From JBMZCV01 sp049613665 (GTDB lineage Bacteria; Bacteroidota; Bacteroidia; Chitinophagales; UBA2359): a stretch of 38,706 nucleotides of DNA. Below, piece after piece: positions 26,741 to 35,149 of this stretch. The notes beneath the pieces are model-generated. The model was not told the DNA's origin and did no database searches. It saw only the letters and a list, made by a program, of their open reading frames with translations. Location of the stretch: assembly GCA_049613665.1 (NCBI GenBank), contig JBMZCV010000024.1:1-38706 (forward strand). The letters run 5' to 3'. Both the position numbers and the translations under genes were made by a program. The first letter of the stretch is position 1. Each line of letters opens with the position of its first letter.

Positions 26741-26789
26741 AAAAAACGCAATTAACGATTTTATATAAAAAGTTAATTGCGTTTTTTAT
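26741..26789. terminator. Bidirectional terminator after the PL10-like gene
   Basis: AAAAAACGCAATTAAC (26741-26756) pairs perfectly with GTTAATTGCGTTTTTT (26772-26787): a 16-bp stem with T tracts on both strands. Confidence 0.9.
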
Positions 26790-26809
26790 TGATGCAAACT
26801 AGAAAAATA

Positions 26810-27032
26810 CAGCTATTCTCGGTTTAACAAAAGAAATTTTTTTTGATAGGAAAAACATACTATTTTTCAGTTCAAAAGGCCATAAAAATAGAAAACATTG
26901 GTCTTCTTAGCCTAAAAAAAATAGTATGTTTAAACTTTTGATAAAAAAAGTCCTTAAAAACTAATTGCTGACACAGAAAAACAAGCAAATATTTTTTATA
27001 ATATTTATTTTATTTCAAAGCGAGAATAGCTG
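26810..27032. repeat. 12-bp inverted repeat flanking the palindromic element
   Basis: CAGCTATTCTCG (26810-26821) and CGAGAATAGCTG (27021-27032) are perfect inverted copies enclosing 199 bases, in the middle of which lies copy 2 of the 80-bp element. No open frame inside. Confidence 0.6.
26853..26931. repeat. Palindromic 80-bp element, copy 2
   Basis: Inverted ends AAACATACTATTTTT (26853-26867) and AAAAATAGTATGTTT (26917-26931). Interior CAGTTCAAAAGGC..., CATTGGTC and TTAGCCT match copy 1. TTTTGATA occurs on both flanks (26841-26848 and 26936-26943) and in similar form around copy 1. Confidence 0.8.
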
Positions 27033-27058
27033 AGAAAAATAAACTGTTATTTCTAAAA

Positions 27059-27092
27059 GCTAACACCTTGATTTTCAACATAGATGCTAGAC
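27059..27092 (+). repeat. Partial 70-bp repeat, 5' half only (copy E)
   Basis: GCTAACACCTTGATTTTCAA resembles the first half of copies A and B; the AGTGCTTGGCACT end is missing. It runs a few bases into the 3' end of the cyclodeaminase-family gene. Confidence 0.4.
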
Positions 27093-28025
27093 ATTTAAAG
27101 CTTGCTTCTTTTCAATTAATTCATTTGCAATAGCTACTTCTGTGCCACCCATTCCTACGGAACATAATAAGATTTTTGCGTTTTGAGAAGGTTTCAAGTT
27201 TTCGTTTTTCAAAAAATCAGTATAGTCATATACTTTCGACAAATCGTGCATAAAAAAATTGTCGCCATACTTTTCTACTTGCTCTTTTGAATCCGTAACT
27301 ATCAAATCGCAAGTTTCAGCAAAATCATTTGAAACCTCACTTTTTTCTCTTGTTTTTGGCCCAATAGTCGTAATAACCATCTTGTTTTTAAATATTTTTG
27401 GCGAAATCAAAGGTTTTTTGCTTCTTGTAGCCAATAATAAAGAGTCGACATGAGCTAAATTATGAATACTTTCGCAAGCCAAAATCTCTGTTTTGTGTCC
27501 TAATTTTGCTCGCATTTCTGCCAGAAAAATTTGCAAATTAGCCTTTGTTCTACCATAAACTAAGACCTTTTTAGGCTCTAAAGCATATACAAAAGCCTCC
27601 AAATGTATGCGTGCCTGATAGCCTGTACCTACAACTCCCAAAGCATTAATGCCTTTTGTTTGAAACCCACTTTGCATCACTGCATTGATGGCAGCAGTCC
27701 GATATGCACCGAGCAGTTGACTAATAACAATACCTTTTAATCGCCCTGTTTCATTGTCATAAACGACATTTAGTTGTGGCTGTACGCTAAAATCATTTCT
27801 AATAACATCATACAATCTAAAACCAATAGCCTTGAATGTTTCTCTTGATTCTCCTGCCGTAATTCGCAAGCTGCCGTTTTCGCCTGCTATATTTATTTTC
27901 GGCAGTGCCAAAAAATTGCCTGTGGCTTTTTCTGCAAAACATTTTTCTATAACAGAAATCACCATAGGAATCGTCAATAATTCGGCTGTTTCTTTTGCTT
28001 CAAGTAAAACATATTCTTTTTTCAT
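27087..28025 (-). CDS. Ornithine cyclodeaminase / mu-crystallin family protein
   Basis: 312 residues, the family length. The dinucleotide-binding Rossmann motif GVVGTGYQARIHLEAF, the GAYRTAAINAV segment and LPKINIAGENGSLRITAGES are family marks. Members are NAD(P)-dependent and include ornithine cyclodeaminase, ketimine reductase, and alanine or sarcosine dehydrogenases. The exact substrate cannot be read from the sequence. The protein is cytoplasmic, with no signal peptide. A GNAT acetyltransferase gene on the same strand lies 67 bases upstream, so the two may be co-transcribed. Confidence 0.85.
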   Translation of the reverse strand: MKKEYVLLEAKETAELLTIPMVISVIEKCFAEKATGNFLALPKINIAGENGSLRITAGESRETFKAIGFRLYDVIRNDFSVQPQLNVVYDNETGRLKGIVISQLLGAYRTAAINAVMQSGFQTKGINALGVVGTGYQARIHLEAFVYALEPKKVLVYGRTKANLQIFLAEMRAKLGHKTEILACESIHNLAHVDSLLLATRSKKPLISPKIFKNKMVITTIGPKTREKSEVSNDFAETCDLIVTDSKEQVEKYGDNFFMHDLSKVYDYTDFLKNENLKPSQNAKILLCSVGMGGTEVAIANELIEKKQALNV

Positions 28026-28092
28026 TTTTTTGTTTTTAATGTTAAAAAATAGCTTTGAAAATAAACATCAACTCGCTTTTGTGACAAAAAAA

Positions 28093-28677
28093 CTATAATT
28101 GCTTTTTTATTTCTTGCCATTCTTCTCTCAAAATGCCCATACCAACAGAATCGTGATACTCATTTTCTACTATTCGAGCTTTTCTAAACCTTGCTTCCTC
28201 TCGAAACCCTAATTTTTCTCCCAACTTTATCATACCAATGTGTCCTCCCCAAGTACGCAAATCTAAGCGAACAATATCCTTATCAATCGCAAACAAATAA
28301 TCTATCCACAAATATAATGCTTCAAAACCAATTCCCTTTCCCCAATTTTTATCATCATAAATCACCAAACCAATAGATTTCCAAAAGGTTTCTTCACTTT
28401 GCCAATACCACGAAACCGAACCCAAAAATTCATTATCTAATTTGTTAGCAATAACTAGGCTTCTTCGTGGTTGTGGCCATTCTTTGTTTTTTATGCGTGC
28501 TTTTTCTTTTTCAATACTAATATCCAATTCCGCTTGCGTCATTTTGGCATAATATGGGCCATTATATTTCATCCAAAGATGCTGTGTACCTGTATTCCAA
28601 AAACGATAAGGCATAAGGTCACTCAATTCCCAATCTCGCAAAATAATTCTCTTTGATATAAACTTTTTGTTTTCCAT
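28093..28677 (-). CDS. GNAT family N-acetyltransferase (RimJ/RimL type)
   Basis: 194 residues. ISKRIILRDWELSDLMPYRFW opens the Acetyltransf_3-like fold; the acetyl-CoA loop appears around YDDKNWGKGIGFEALYLWIDYLF; a conserved RLDLRTWGGHIGMIKLGEKLGFREEARFRKARI follows. The pattern fits acetyltransferases acting on small molecules or protein N termini. The ATG at 28677 gives a good family start. It probably shares a transcript with the cyclodeaminase-family gene downstream. The substrate is unknown. Confidence 0.85.
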   Translation of the reverse strand: MENKKFISKRIILRDWELSDLMPYRFWNTGTQHLWMKYNGPYYAKMTQAELDISIEKEKARIKNKEWPQPRRSLVIANKLDNEFLGSVSWYWQSEETFWKSIGLVIYDDKNWGKGIGFEALYLWIDYLFAIDKDIVRLDLRTWGGHIGMIKLGEKLGFREEARFRKARIVENEYHDSVGMGILREEWQEIKKQL

Positions 28678-28817
28678 TTTTTGCTTTTACTTTTTCTGAA
28701 ATCAAATTTTTATTTAGTAAAACCTAACATATTTTCATTAACAATTCAAAAATAGTGTTTTTTATTCAATATTAAAAATTCCAAATAAATATTCAAAGAG
28801 AAAACTAGATTTATAAG

Positions 28818-28855
28818 TCGATTTTTAGCTAAAAAAATGTCTTTTTTAGTATCTT
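28818..28855. repeat. Hairpin repeat, copy III
   Basis: CTAAAAAA-ATGTC-TTTTTTAG (28829-28849) followed by TATCTTTAG, closely matching 12318-12349. It lies upstream of the VWA gene, and its 3' part overlaps where a -7 box would be expected. Confidence 0.55.
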
Positions 28856-28889
28856 TAGTAAAATTTATAGATACAAAATATTTAGCATC

Positions 28890-30254
28890 ATGAAAAAACA
28901 AATACTTAAATATATTCTTTTACTTATTTTTAGTATATCATTTTTTATTTTTCAGAAATTAAATGCACAGACAGCACTTTCAAATTTAGAGTTAGAAACA
29001 AAACTTAACAATAGGTTTTATTTGATAGATGAGAAAGACAACATGTTGTATCTTTGGGTCAATGTAAAAGGAAATCCTATTATTTACAACAAAGAAAAAA
29101 CACCAATAAATGTAGCCTTAGTTTTGGATAGAAGCGGTTCGATGTCTGGAGCGAAATTAAATTATGCTCGAAAAGCAACAAAATATATCATTGATAATTT
29201 AGGAAAAAAAGATAAATTATCTATCATTACTTACGACCACCGAGTTACGCTTGTGAGTCCTTCGTCTTATGTGAAAAAGAAAAAAAAGCTAAAAAAGCAA
29301 GTAGATTTAATTGTGCATGATGGAGCAACAAATTTGAGCGGTGGTATGTTTGAAGGCTATGCACAAGTTCAAAAATCTTATGAAATGGGCTATGTCAATC
29401 GAGTTTTGCTCATGTCAGATGGTTTGGCAAATAGAGGCATAACCGACCGCTTTCGCCTGCAAGACAGCGTAAAACACTTAAACAGAATAAATAATATCAC
29501 AATTTCAACTTTTGGATTAGGTGCAGATTTTGATGAAGATTTGATGGAAGCTCTAGCAGATTATGGCGGTGCAAATTATTATTTTATAGATAAAGCAGAG
29601 AAAATTCAATCTATTTTTAGCAAAGAATTGCAGTATGTTCAGTCTGTTATTGCTCAAAATGTAATGCTAAATGTGGAATTTCCTACCGATGTTTTGAACT
29701 TAGAAGAAGTGTATGCTTATCCTTTTTTATTGCACGAAAATCAAGTAAGTATTAGTTTTAGCGATATTTTTGCGACCGAAGAAAAAGCAGTTCTATTAAG
29801 TTTTAAAATAAATGAAAACGCAACAAAAGACATTAAATTAAATGTCTCTCTTACTTATAACAATATTCAGGAAAAAGAAAAAACTACCTTTTTACAGCAA
29901 AAAATAGAGATGAAAGCTAGTTCGGAACAACAAGAAATAACAGCTCATAAAAATAAAGATGTAAGTAAAAACATTGCGATTTTTAAATCTAATAAGTTGT
30001 TAAGCAAAGCTATTTATGAAGCAGATAAGGGCAACTATGAGCAAGCACGTTTTTTGACAAGTGAAAGCAAGGAAACTTTAGCAGGTTTGATAAATAACTT
30101 TCCTGCCGATTCGATTTTGCTCAAACAACAGGCTCTAAATGACGATTATTTGTATCAAATTGGCCACATTGAGCGGTATAATGAGTATAGAACGAAAATG
30201 TTGCAGAAAAATACGAAAAATGAAAATTATAAAATAAGAAAACGAAAAGAATAG
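28890..30254 (+). CDS. Secreted or membrane-anchored VWA-domain protein
   Basis: 454 residues. An N-terminal hydrophobic segment (about 8-21) with FQKLNAQ after it looks like a signal peptide. The VWA domain has a complete metal-binding MIDAS site: DRSGSMSG (Asp80, Ser82, Ser84), a Thr in HDGATNLSGG, and Asp in LLMSDGLANRG. The arrangement resembles YfbK-type VWA proteins. VWA domains bind protein partners with a metal ion. The C-terminal 130 residues are Lys-rich, helical and unassigned. It has no T9SS domain, so it is probably periplasmic or anchored. A LysE-type gene starts 65 bases downstream. Confidence 0.85.
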   Translation: MKKQILKYILLLIFSISFFIFQKLNAQTALSNLELETKLNNRFYLIDEKDNMLYLWVNVKGNPIIYNKEKTPINVALVLDRSGSMSGAKLNYARKATKYIIDNLGKKDKLSIITYDHRVTLVSPSSYVKKKKKLKKQVDLIVHDGATNLSGGMFEGYAQVQKSYEMGYVNRVLLMSDGLANRGITDRFRLQDSVKHLNRINNITISTFGLGADFDEDLMEALADYGGANYYFIDKAEKIQSIFSKELQYVQSVIAQNVMLNVEFPTDVLNLEEVYAYPFLLHENQVSISFSDIFATEEKAVLLSFKINENATKDIKLNVSLTYNNIQEKEKTTFLQQKIEMKASSEQQEITAHKNKDVSKNIAIFKSNKLLSKAIYEADKGNYEQARFLTSESKETLAGLINNFPADSILLKQQALNDDYLYQIGHIERYNEYRTKMLQKNTKNENYKIRKRKE

Positions 30255-30319
30255 GCGACTGTTTAGTTTTAGAGCATTGTTTATGCTAGTTAATTTTGAA
30301 AAAAAGCTTATTTTGCACT

Positions 30320-30931
30320 ATGATTTTTTTAGAAGGTTATCTAGTTGGTTTAGGGCTAATTTTATTGATTGGCCCTGTGTTTTTTACGCTCTTGCAAAGT
30401 ACGCTACAATATGACTATAAGTCTGGTTTGGCGGTAGCTTTGGGCATTTTTGTGAGTGATGTTATGTGTGTTTTATTGTGTTCTTTTGGAGCTGCTCCCT
30501 TGCTTGAACAAAACCATAATCAATTGATATTCAGTTGTTTAGGTGCAGTTATTCTATTTGGCTTTGGTTTAAAATTTTTGTTGAAACCATCGCTAAATTT
30601 TGAAACTTCTTTGCAATTGAAGGCGACAGATTATATCAATTTTTTTATAAAAGGTTTTTTAGTAAATTTTGTCAATCCTTTCGTGTTTATTGTTTGGATA
30701 GGAATTATTGGGCTTGCTAGTGCTAAATATAACACAAATCAAACGTTAGGAGTTTACTTAACAGGTGTTTTGTTAGGCATCTTAACAACTGATACACTAA
30801 AAGCTTTATTTGCACATAATATCAAAATTTTATTGCAACCCAAATATTTGCAAATATTATATCGTATCGTTGCTATTTGCTTATTAGGTTTTGGGTTTCG
30901 ATTGCTATATGTTGCCTATACATTGATTTAA
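30320..30931 (+). CDS. LysE family exporter
   Basis: About 203 residues from the ATG at 30320 (MIFLEGYLVGLGLILLIGPV). An upstream TTG in the frame (30296) is less likely. Five to six membrane segments, the LLIGPVFFTLLQ motif in helix 1, the FVNPFVFIVWIG segment and length all fit the LysE/RhtB superfamily of amino-acid exporters in the inner membrane. The substrate cannot be read from sequence. It may be co-transcribed with the VWA gene. Confidence 0.85.
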   Translation: MIFLEGYLVGLGLILLIGPVFFTLLQSTLQYDYKSGLAVALGIFVSDVMCVLLCSFGAAPLLEQNHNQLIFSCLGAVILFGFGLKFLLKPSLNFETSLQLKATDYINFFIKGFLVNFVNPFVFIVWIGIIGLASAKYNTNQTLGVYLTGVLLGILTTDTLKALFAHNIKILLQPKYLQILYRIVAICLLGFGFRLLYVAYTLI

Positions 30932-30958
30932 TCAAAAGATACTTTTAACAAACAAAAA

Positions 30959-31606
30959 TCACATTTTCAATGTTGCTTCCATCACATCTTGTATAGAACC
31001 ATAAGTTTTATTAGTATAAGCATTCAGTTTTTTTGTAGGAATCCAAGCTACTTTCGTGATGCCTTCAGCAGCCTGTGGCTTGCCTTTTTGCAGTTTTCCA
31101 CAATACATTTTAAACCAATAAGTGCATTTCAAGTTTCGCTGTCCTCTTTTGTTAAAAAAAGTATGGTATGTGATATTATTTTTGTTGGCTTCCATAAAAA
31201 TAGCATTTTCTATATTCAAATGAGTTACACCAGTTTCCTCCTCCACTTCTCTAATAGCCGCTTCTGCTATCGTTTCGCCTTTTTCTACCTTTCCTTTTGG
31301 CAAATCCCATTTATCATTCCGATAAATTAACAAAGCTTCTTTTTTTTCATTAAAAGCCACACCACCAGCTGCATTAACAAGTTTATAATTCGCTTTGAAA
31401 TCTGCTTGTACTTGTTCAATAGTTTTTCCCATAATATATACTGCCTTGATACCGTGGTTTTTGGCTTCAATATGGCTAATAATGGCTTGCAAATCTTTTT
31501 GATGCCGATAGCTTACCTGCAAAACATCAGACTTATGTTCAATATGTTTAGATGTATCATAAGTAGTCAGATACATAGGGGTATTTTTGATAAAAACTTT
31601 ATACAT
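30959..31606 (-). CDS. Nudix hydrolase with N-terminal extension
   Basis: About 215 residues from the ATG at 31606 (MYKVFIKNTPMYL); an upstream ATG at 31645 would add 13 residues. The Nudix box GX5EX7REVEEETGV is complete at 105-127 (GKVEKGETIAEAAIREVEEETGV runs over 23 residues), with LPKGKVEKGE upstream. The enzyme should hydrolyse a nucleoside diphosphate linked to another group, using Mg2+. The first 75 residues (VSYRHQKDLQAIISHIEAKNHG) form a separate small domain of unknown role seen in Bacteroidota Nudix proteins. It is convergent with the LysE gene. Confidence 0.85.
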   Translation of the reverse strand: MYKVFIKNTPMYLTTYDTSKHIEHKSDVLQVSYRHQKDLQAIISHIEAKNHGIKAVYIMGKTIEQVQADFKANYKLVNAAGGVAFNEKKEALLIYRNDKWDLPKGKVEKGETIAEAAIREVEEETGVTHLNIENAIFMEANKNNITYHTFFNKRGQRNLKCTYWFKMYCGKLQKGKPQAAEGITKVAWIPTKKLNAYTNKTYGSIQDVMEATLKM

Positions 31607-31691
31607 GTTTGAATAAGTTCTTTTTGTTTCGTGATAAATTTGCAAGATATACTTTTTTAAACCTACTAGATGTAAACCAATATTTAGAAGG

Positions 31692-32459
31692 CTATTTCTT
31701 TTTGCATAGCCAAATATCTTCTCTCATAATTCGATAACGTTCAATAATTTCATCATCTAATTCATAAAAATATTTGTCTAAAACTACCTCAAAACCAGCC
31801 TTTTCCAATCTATCTTTTTTGTCCATTCCATAAGTACGAACATGGTCATTCTGCCCATAAATGCGTTCCAATTCTTTTGGGTCTGTGATGCTCAAATCTT
31901 CTAAAGTTTCGGCAGCATCTCTCATCGGCGTTTGCAATATTGCCCAACCGCTTGGTTTTAACACTCTATGCAACTCACTCATAGCCTTGTGGTCATCTGG
32001 AATATGTTCGAGTACATGATTGCAAACAATAACATCAAATACATTGTCTGGCATCTGAATATCCGTAATATCCATTTTTACCATCGCAGTCGGCATATCC
32101 AAATCGGCACTTAAATAGTCGATATTTGGAGCATCTTTAAATATTTTTTGAAGCTGGTCTTCTGGAGCAATATGTAACATTTTTATATCTCGCTTAAAAA
32201 GGTCTGTTCTTTCATAAAAATATAATCGCAAACCACGATGACGCTCCAATGACAAACACCAACGGCACAGCACATTATCTCTTTTGTTGTAGCCATAAGA
32301 GGCAAATTTTCGAGAGGTGTGTCCACAACAAGGGCATTCATGCTTTTTACCTGCATAGAGCAACGAACTTGCTCGCAGAGCATAGCCGCCTAACACACGC
32401 AAATATTTTTTCGGTACTACTTTTTCAGCAGTTTGTTTTAATGTGTATGTTTCAAACAT
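31692..32459 (-). CDS. SAM-dependent methyltransferase with Cys-rich N-terminal module
   Basis: About 256 residues from the ATG at 32459. A GTG at 32510 opens the same frame but is overlapped by a TAACTTTG promoter box, so the later ATG is preferred. A Cys cluster (C42, C44, C45, C65, C68, in ECPCCGH and LCRWC) looks like a zinc ribbon. The methyltransferase part has LHIAPED (95-101) in place of the usual GxGxG motif, then YLSADLD, VKMDITDI, DVIVCNHVLEHIPDD and ELHRVLKPSGWAILQTP, typical of class I enzymes. The substrate is unknown. Related proteins in the phylum are often found near surface polysaccharide genes, but not here. Confidence 0.8.
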   Translation of the reverse strand: MFETYTLKQTAEKVVPKKYLRVLGGYALRASSLLYAGKKHECPCCGHTSRKFASYGYNKRDNVLCRWCLSLERHRGLRLYFYERTDLFKRDIKMLHIAPEDQLQKIFKDAPNIDYLSADLDMPTAMVKMDITDIQMPDNVFDVIVCNHVLEHIPDDHKAMSELHRVLKPSGWAILQTPMRDAAETLEDLSITDPKELERIYGQNDHVRTYGMDKKDRLEKAGFEVVLDKYFYELDDEIIERYRIMREDIWLCKKK

Positions 32460-32509
32460 CTGTTTTAATTTATTTTTTGCATTTTTCGCTTTTCCAAAAC
32501 AATAAGGCA

Positions 32510-32517
32510 CAAAGTTA
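32510..32517 (-). promoter_or_regulatory. Candidate -7 box for the methyltransferase gene
   Basis: Minus-strand TAACTTTG matches TAnnTTTG, 51 bases upstream of the chosen ATG. It overlaps the alternative GTG start, which argues against that start. No clear -33 TTG. Confidence 0.45.
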
Positions 32518-32641
32518 ATGAATTATTGTTTTGCGTTTTATTTTATGCCAAAAAAAATTTCTTTTGAGCAGTAGATATGCTAATTTTTGAAAAACTGTCA
32601 TAAATTTTATTTCAAATATTTTTTATTAAAAAAAAAAGCAG

Positions 32642-32649
32642 TAACTTTG
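32642..32649 (+). promoter_or_regulatory. Candidate -7 box for tRNA-Arg
   Basis: TAACTTTG matches TAnnTTTG, 78 bases before the tRNA. A clear -33 element is not seen. Confidence 0.45.
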
Positions 32650-32726
32650 CAGCATCATATTTCAATATCTCATCAATTTCTAAATATTGTTTGTTAGCAA
32701 AGATTTATGAAAACATAAAAAAACAT

Positions 32727-32800
32727 GGCCTTGTAGTTCAACTGGATAGAATATCAGATTTCGGCTCTGAGGGTTGAGGGTTCGAATCCTTCCAAGGTCA
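32727..32800 (+). tRNA. tRNA-Arg (anticodon TCG)
   Basis: 74 bases that fold as a full cloverleaf. Acceptor GGCCTTG pairs with CAAGGTC (one G-T pair), discriminator A at 32800, anticodon stem TCAGA/TCTGA (32754-32758 and 32766-32770), loop TTTCGGC with anticodon TCG at 32761-32763, and a T arm with GGTTCGAATCC. The 3' CCA is not encoded. The anticodon reads CGA and probably other CGN codons. Confidence 0.95.
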
Positions 32801-32808
32801 CAAAAAAC

Positions 32809-32848
32809 GGCATAAAGCTTTGATTATCAAGGTCTTATGCCTTTTTTT
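32809..32848 (+). terminator. Terminator after tRNA-Arg
   Basis: GGCATAA (32809-32815) pairs with TTATGCC (32835-32841), followed by seven Ts. Confidence 0.8.
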
Positions 32849-32883
32849 ATTAAGTAAAGTAAACAACTTTTTTTATATCTAAA

Positions 32884-32901
32884 ATAGTGCTTGGCACTTA
32901 A
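32884..32901 (+). repeat. Partial 70-bp repeat, 3' end only (copy D)
   Basis: ATAGTGCTTGGCACTTAA is identical to the end of copy B. The first half of the element is absent. It ends 15 bases before the purC-purE start codon, the same place as copy A before pdhB. Confidence 0.65.
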
Positions 32902-32916
32902 TAAAGCAACAACAAC

Positions 32917-34308
32917 ATGAATTATTTACTTTCTTTTGAAACGCCTCAAATTGAGAAAATCCATGAAGGCAAAGTGCGTGATAGTCTTCGCATCGACGAT
33001 AACACAAGAATGATTGTGGTTACTGACCGCCTTTCTGCGTTTGATAGAGTATTGGACACGCCAATTCCAAATAAAGGGGCTGTTTTGAATGGTATCGCTA
33101 ATTGGTGGTTTGAACAAACGACAGACATTATTCCTAATCACTTGATTCGTCAGATTGACCCAAATATTACACTCGTAAAAGAGGCCAATCCTATCAAAGT
33201 AGAGGTAATTGTTAGAGGTTATTTGACAGGTTCTATGTGGCGAGGCTACAAAAAAGGTAAGCGTACTTTTTCGGGGGTGACAGTACAAGATGGTTTGACA
33301 AAAAATCAACGTTTCGAAAATCCAATTGTTACGCCAACGACAAAGGAGAAAAACGACCGACCAATTACGCCAGAAAATATTGTAATTGAAGGCTTAATTG
33401 ATGCGGCTACTTACGCTCAAATGGAGAAAGTAGCACTTCAATTATTTGCTAGAGGTACAGAATATTTGGCATCGAAAGGCATTGTTTTAGTAGATACAAA
33501 ATATGAATTCGGCTTGATTGATGGCGAATTGATTTTGATTGATGAAATGCACACGCCAGATTCTTCTCGTTTTTGGAGCGTTGCAGATTATAATGCAAAT
33601 CCAGAAACAGCTACGCAAATCGACAAAGAATATGTGCGTCAGTGGTTGATTGCCAATGACTATCCGATGGAATTGAGCGATGAAGTAGCGGCAGAAGCTA
33701 GTTTGCGTTATATCAAAATGTATGAATTGATTACTGAAAAGCCTTTTGTTGAGACTGGCGAGCCGACTAAAAATCGCATGACACGCAATTTAGTGAACGA
33801 AGGTTTGATGAAAGATGCGTTTGTAGCCATTATTATGGGTTCAAAATCTGATTTGACGCATTGCAGAAAAATCAAAGGTCACTTAGAAAAATATGATGTA
33901 TTCGTAGATATGCGTGTGGTTTCTGCACATAAAAATGGCGAGCGTATTGGCGGCATGGCGGCTGTTTACAACAATTCGGTAGAAGCTGGTGCTGTGATTG
34001 CAGTGGCTGGTCGCTCGAATGGTTTGGGTGGTGCGTTGTCTGCCAACTTCAATGTGCCTGTTATCAACTGTCCGCCTTATAGCAATAAAACGGATTTGAT
34101 GCTTAATATCAATTCTTCTTTGGTGATGCCTTCTAGAACGCCTGCTTCAACGGTTGTTCATACCGACAATGCGGCTTATGCGGCTGTTAGAAGCTTGAAT
34201 TTGCAGCGTTTGCGTGAGCAAGTAAGCCAAGAAATTGCCGATATGAAAGCTGATTTGATTGTAGCTGATGCTAGTTTGCGTCAGGCTGTTGAGGAATTAC
34301 AAGCTTAG
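32917..34308 (+). CDS. Bifunctional SAICAR synthase / AIR carboxylase (PurC-PurE fusion)
   Basis: 463 residues. Residues 1-295 are SAICAR synthase (PurC): KIHEGKVRDSLRI, VTDRLSAFDRVLDTPIPNKGAVLN, EVIVRGYLTGSMWRGY, LVDTKYEFGLIDGELILIDEMHTPDSSRFW. Residues from about 300 are an AIR carboxylase: AIIMGSKSDLTHC, RVVSAHK, and AGRSNGLGGALSA near 365 in place of the class I GAGGAAHL loop, which marks the class II (animal PAICS) type that uses CO2 directly. The protein therefore joins two sequential steps of purine synthesis, AIR to CAIR to SAICAR, with domains in the animal order. It stands alone after tRNA-Arg and ends in a strong bidirectional terminator. Class II assignment is from motif reading. 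Confidence 0.9.
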   Translation: MNYLLSFETPQIEKIHEGKVRDSLRIDDNTRMIVVTDRLSAFDRVLDTPIPNKGAVLNGIANWWFEQTTDIIPNHLIRQIDPNITLVKEANPIKVEVIVRGYLTGSMWRGYKKGKRTFSGVTVQDGLTKNQRFENPIVTPTTKEKNDRPITPENIVIEGLIDAATYAQMEKVALQLFARGTEYLASKGIVLVDTKYEFGLIDGELILIDEMHTPDSSRFWSVADYNANPETATQIDKEYVRQWLIANDYPMELSDEVAAEASLRYIKMYELITEKPFVETGEPTKNRMTRNLVNEGLMKDAFVAIIMGSKSDLTHCRKIKGHLEKYDVFVDMRVVSAHKNGERIGGMAAVYNNSVEAGAVIAVAGRSNGLGGALSANFNVPVINCPPYSNKTDLMLNINSSLVMPSRTPASTVVHTDNAAYAAVRSLNLQRLREQVSQEIADMKADLIVADASLRQAVEELQA

Positions 34309-34340
34309 GAAATAACGTTTTTTAGCTTTTGCTAGAGATT

Positions 34341-34390
34341 AAAAATGGTCAAATAGAAGTTTATTTTTTGCTTCTGTTTGACCATTTTTT
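34341..34390. terminator. Bidirectional terminator between purC-purE and the TOPRIM gene
   Basis: AAAAATGGTCAAA (34341-34353) pairs with TTTGACCATTTTT (34377-34389), and AGAAG/CTTCT extends the stem inward. T tracts on both strands serve the two convergent genes. Confidence 0.9.
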
Positions 34391-35149
34391 TTAGCTATCA
34401 AATTCTTTTTTTTGCCTCAAAATTATTTCATAAAATTCGGAAAAAGAAGCACATTTTTCACTCATATCAAGCAAAGCATAATCATCTTTGTCAATTTTGC
34501 TAACAAGACTATTAATCTCTTTGCTTTTTTTCTTATACGATAAATTTGCCAAAACGTAAATGTCATTAAGCGTGTCGGCTGGGTGAAAAAAAGCAGTTTC
34601 TGGGTTTATATTTCGCAGATTAAAACCTAATTTTTCGTTGATATATTCTGCTGTCAGTTTTTCGTCTATTTGCTCAAACACATCTTCAAAGCCAAGAAAC
34701 CAAGCCTCTACTTCCATGATAGCAAACAAAAAATGTATGTTATTGGGTTGAATAGCTCGTTTATCTATTTGTTCTTGCGTAGCCTCTTTGAATAGTTGAT
34801 TTAATTCTTCATAAATTTGAGCGTTTTTGGCCTCTTCTCTATAACTTTTGCCATACATATCTCGCAAGCCAATAATGGTATGAAAACCGCTATTCCACAT
34901 ATATTTTTCTCTTTTCAAAATGCGAGATAACACAGCATTATCATTGCCTACATTGATAATCTGAAAATAAAATGTAGTTTTATTATGCTCTCTATTTGGA
35001 AATGAATAGTCTGTTTCATGAAAATTGTAATCCGTAAATAAATTATAACATTCCAAACTAATATTTTGATAATCGAAAACTCGCAATAAAAATTCCCTTA
35101 CGAAAATAAGTTCTGTGTGTCCTTCCACAAAAATAGCTACCTTTCTCAT
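34391..35149 (-). CDS. DUF4276-like TOPRIM protein, second gene of AAA/TOPRIM pair
   Basis: 252 residues. The start MRKVAIFVEGHTELIFVREFL carries the TOPRIM glutamate motif VEGHTE (8-13), followed by a strand with IIGLRDMYG (Asp97) and an IMEVEAWFLGFED segment (144-154) typical of DUF4276. HPADTLNDIY also fits. TOPRIM folds in defence proteins often act as nucleases. The start overlaps the stop of the upstream AAA gene by 4 bases (ATGA), so the two are translationally coupled. Together they resemble AbiL/RloA-RloB and PARIS pairs in layout, though the TOPRIM family differs from the DUF4435 of PARIS. Nuclease activity is inferred. Confidence 0.75.
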   Translation of the reverse strand: MRKVAIFVEGHTELIFVREFLLRVFDYQNISLECYNLFTDYNFHETDYSFPNREHNKTTFYFQIINVGNDNAVLSRILKREKYMWNSGFHTIIGLRDMYGKSYREEAKNAQIYEELNQLFKEATQEQIDKRAIQPNNIHFLFAIMEVEAWFLGFEDVFEQIDEKLTAEYINEKLGFNLRNINPETAFFHPADTLNDIYVLANLSYKKKSKEINSLVSKIDKDDYALLDMSEKCASFSEFYEIILRQKKEFDS

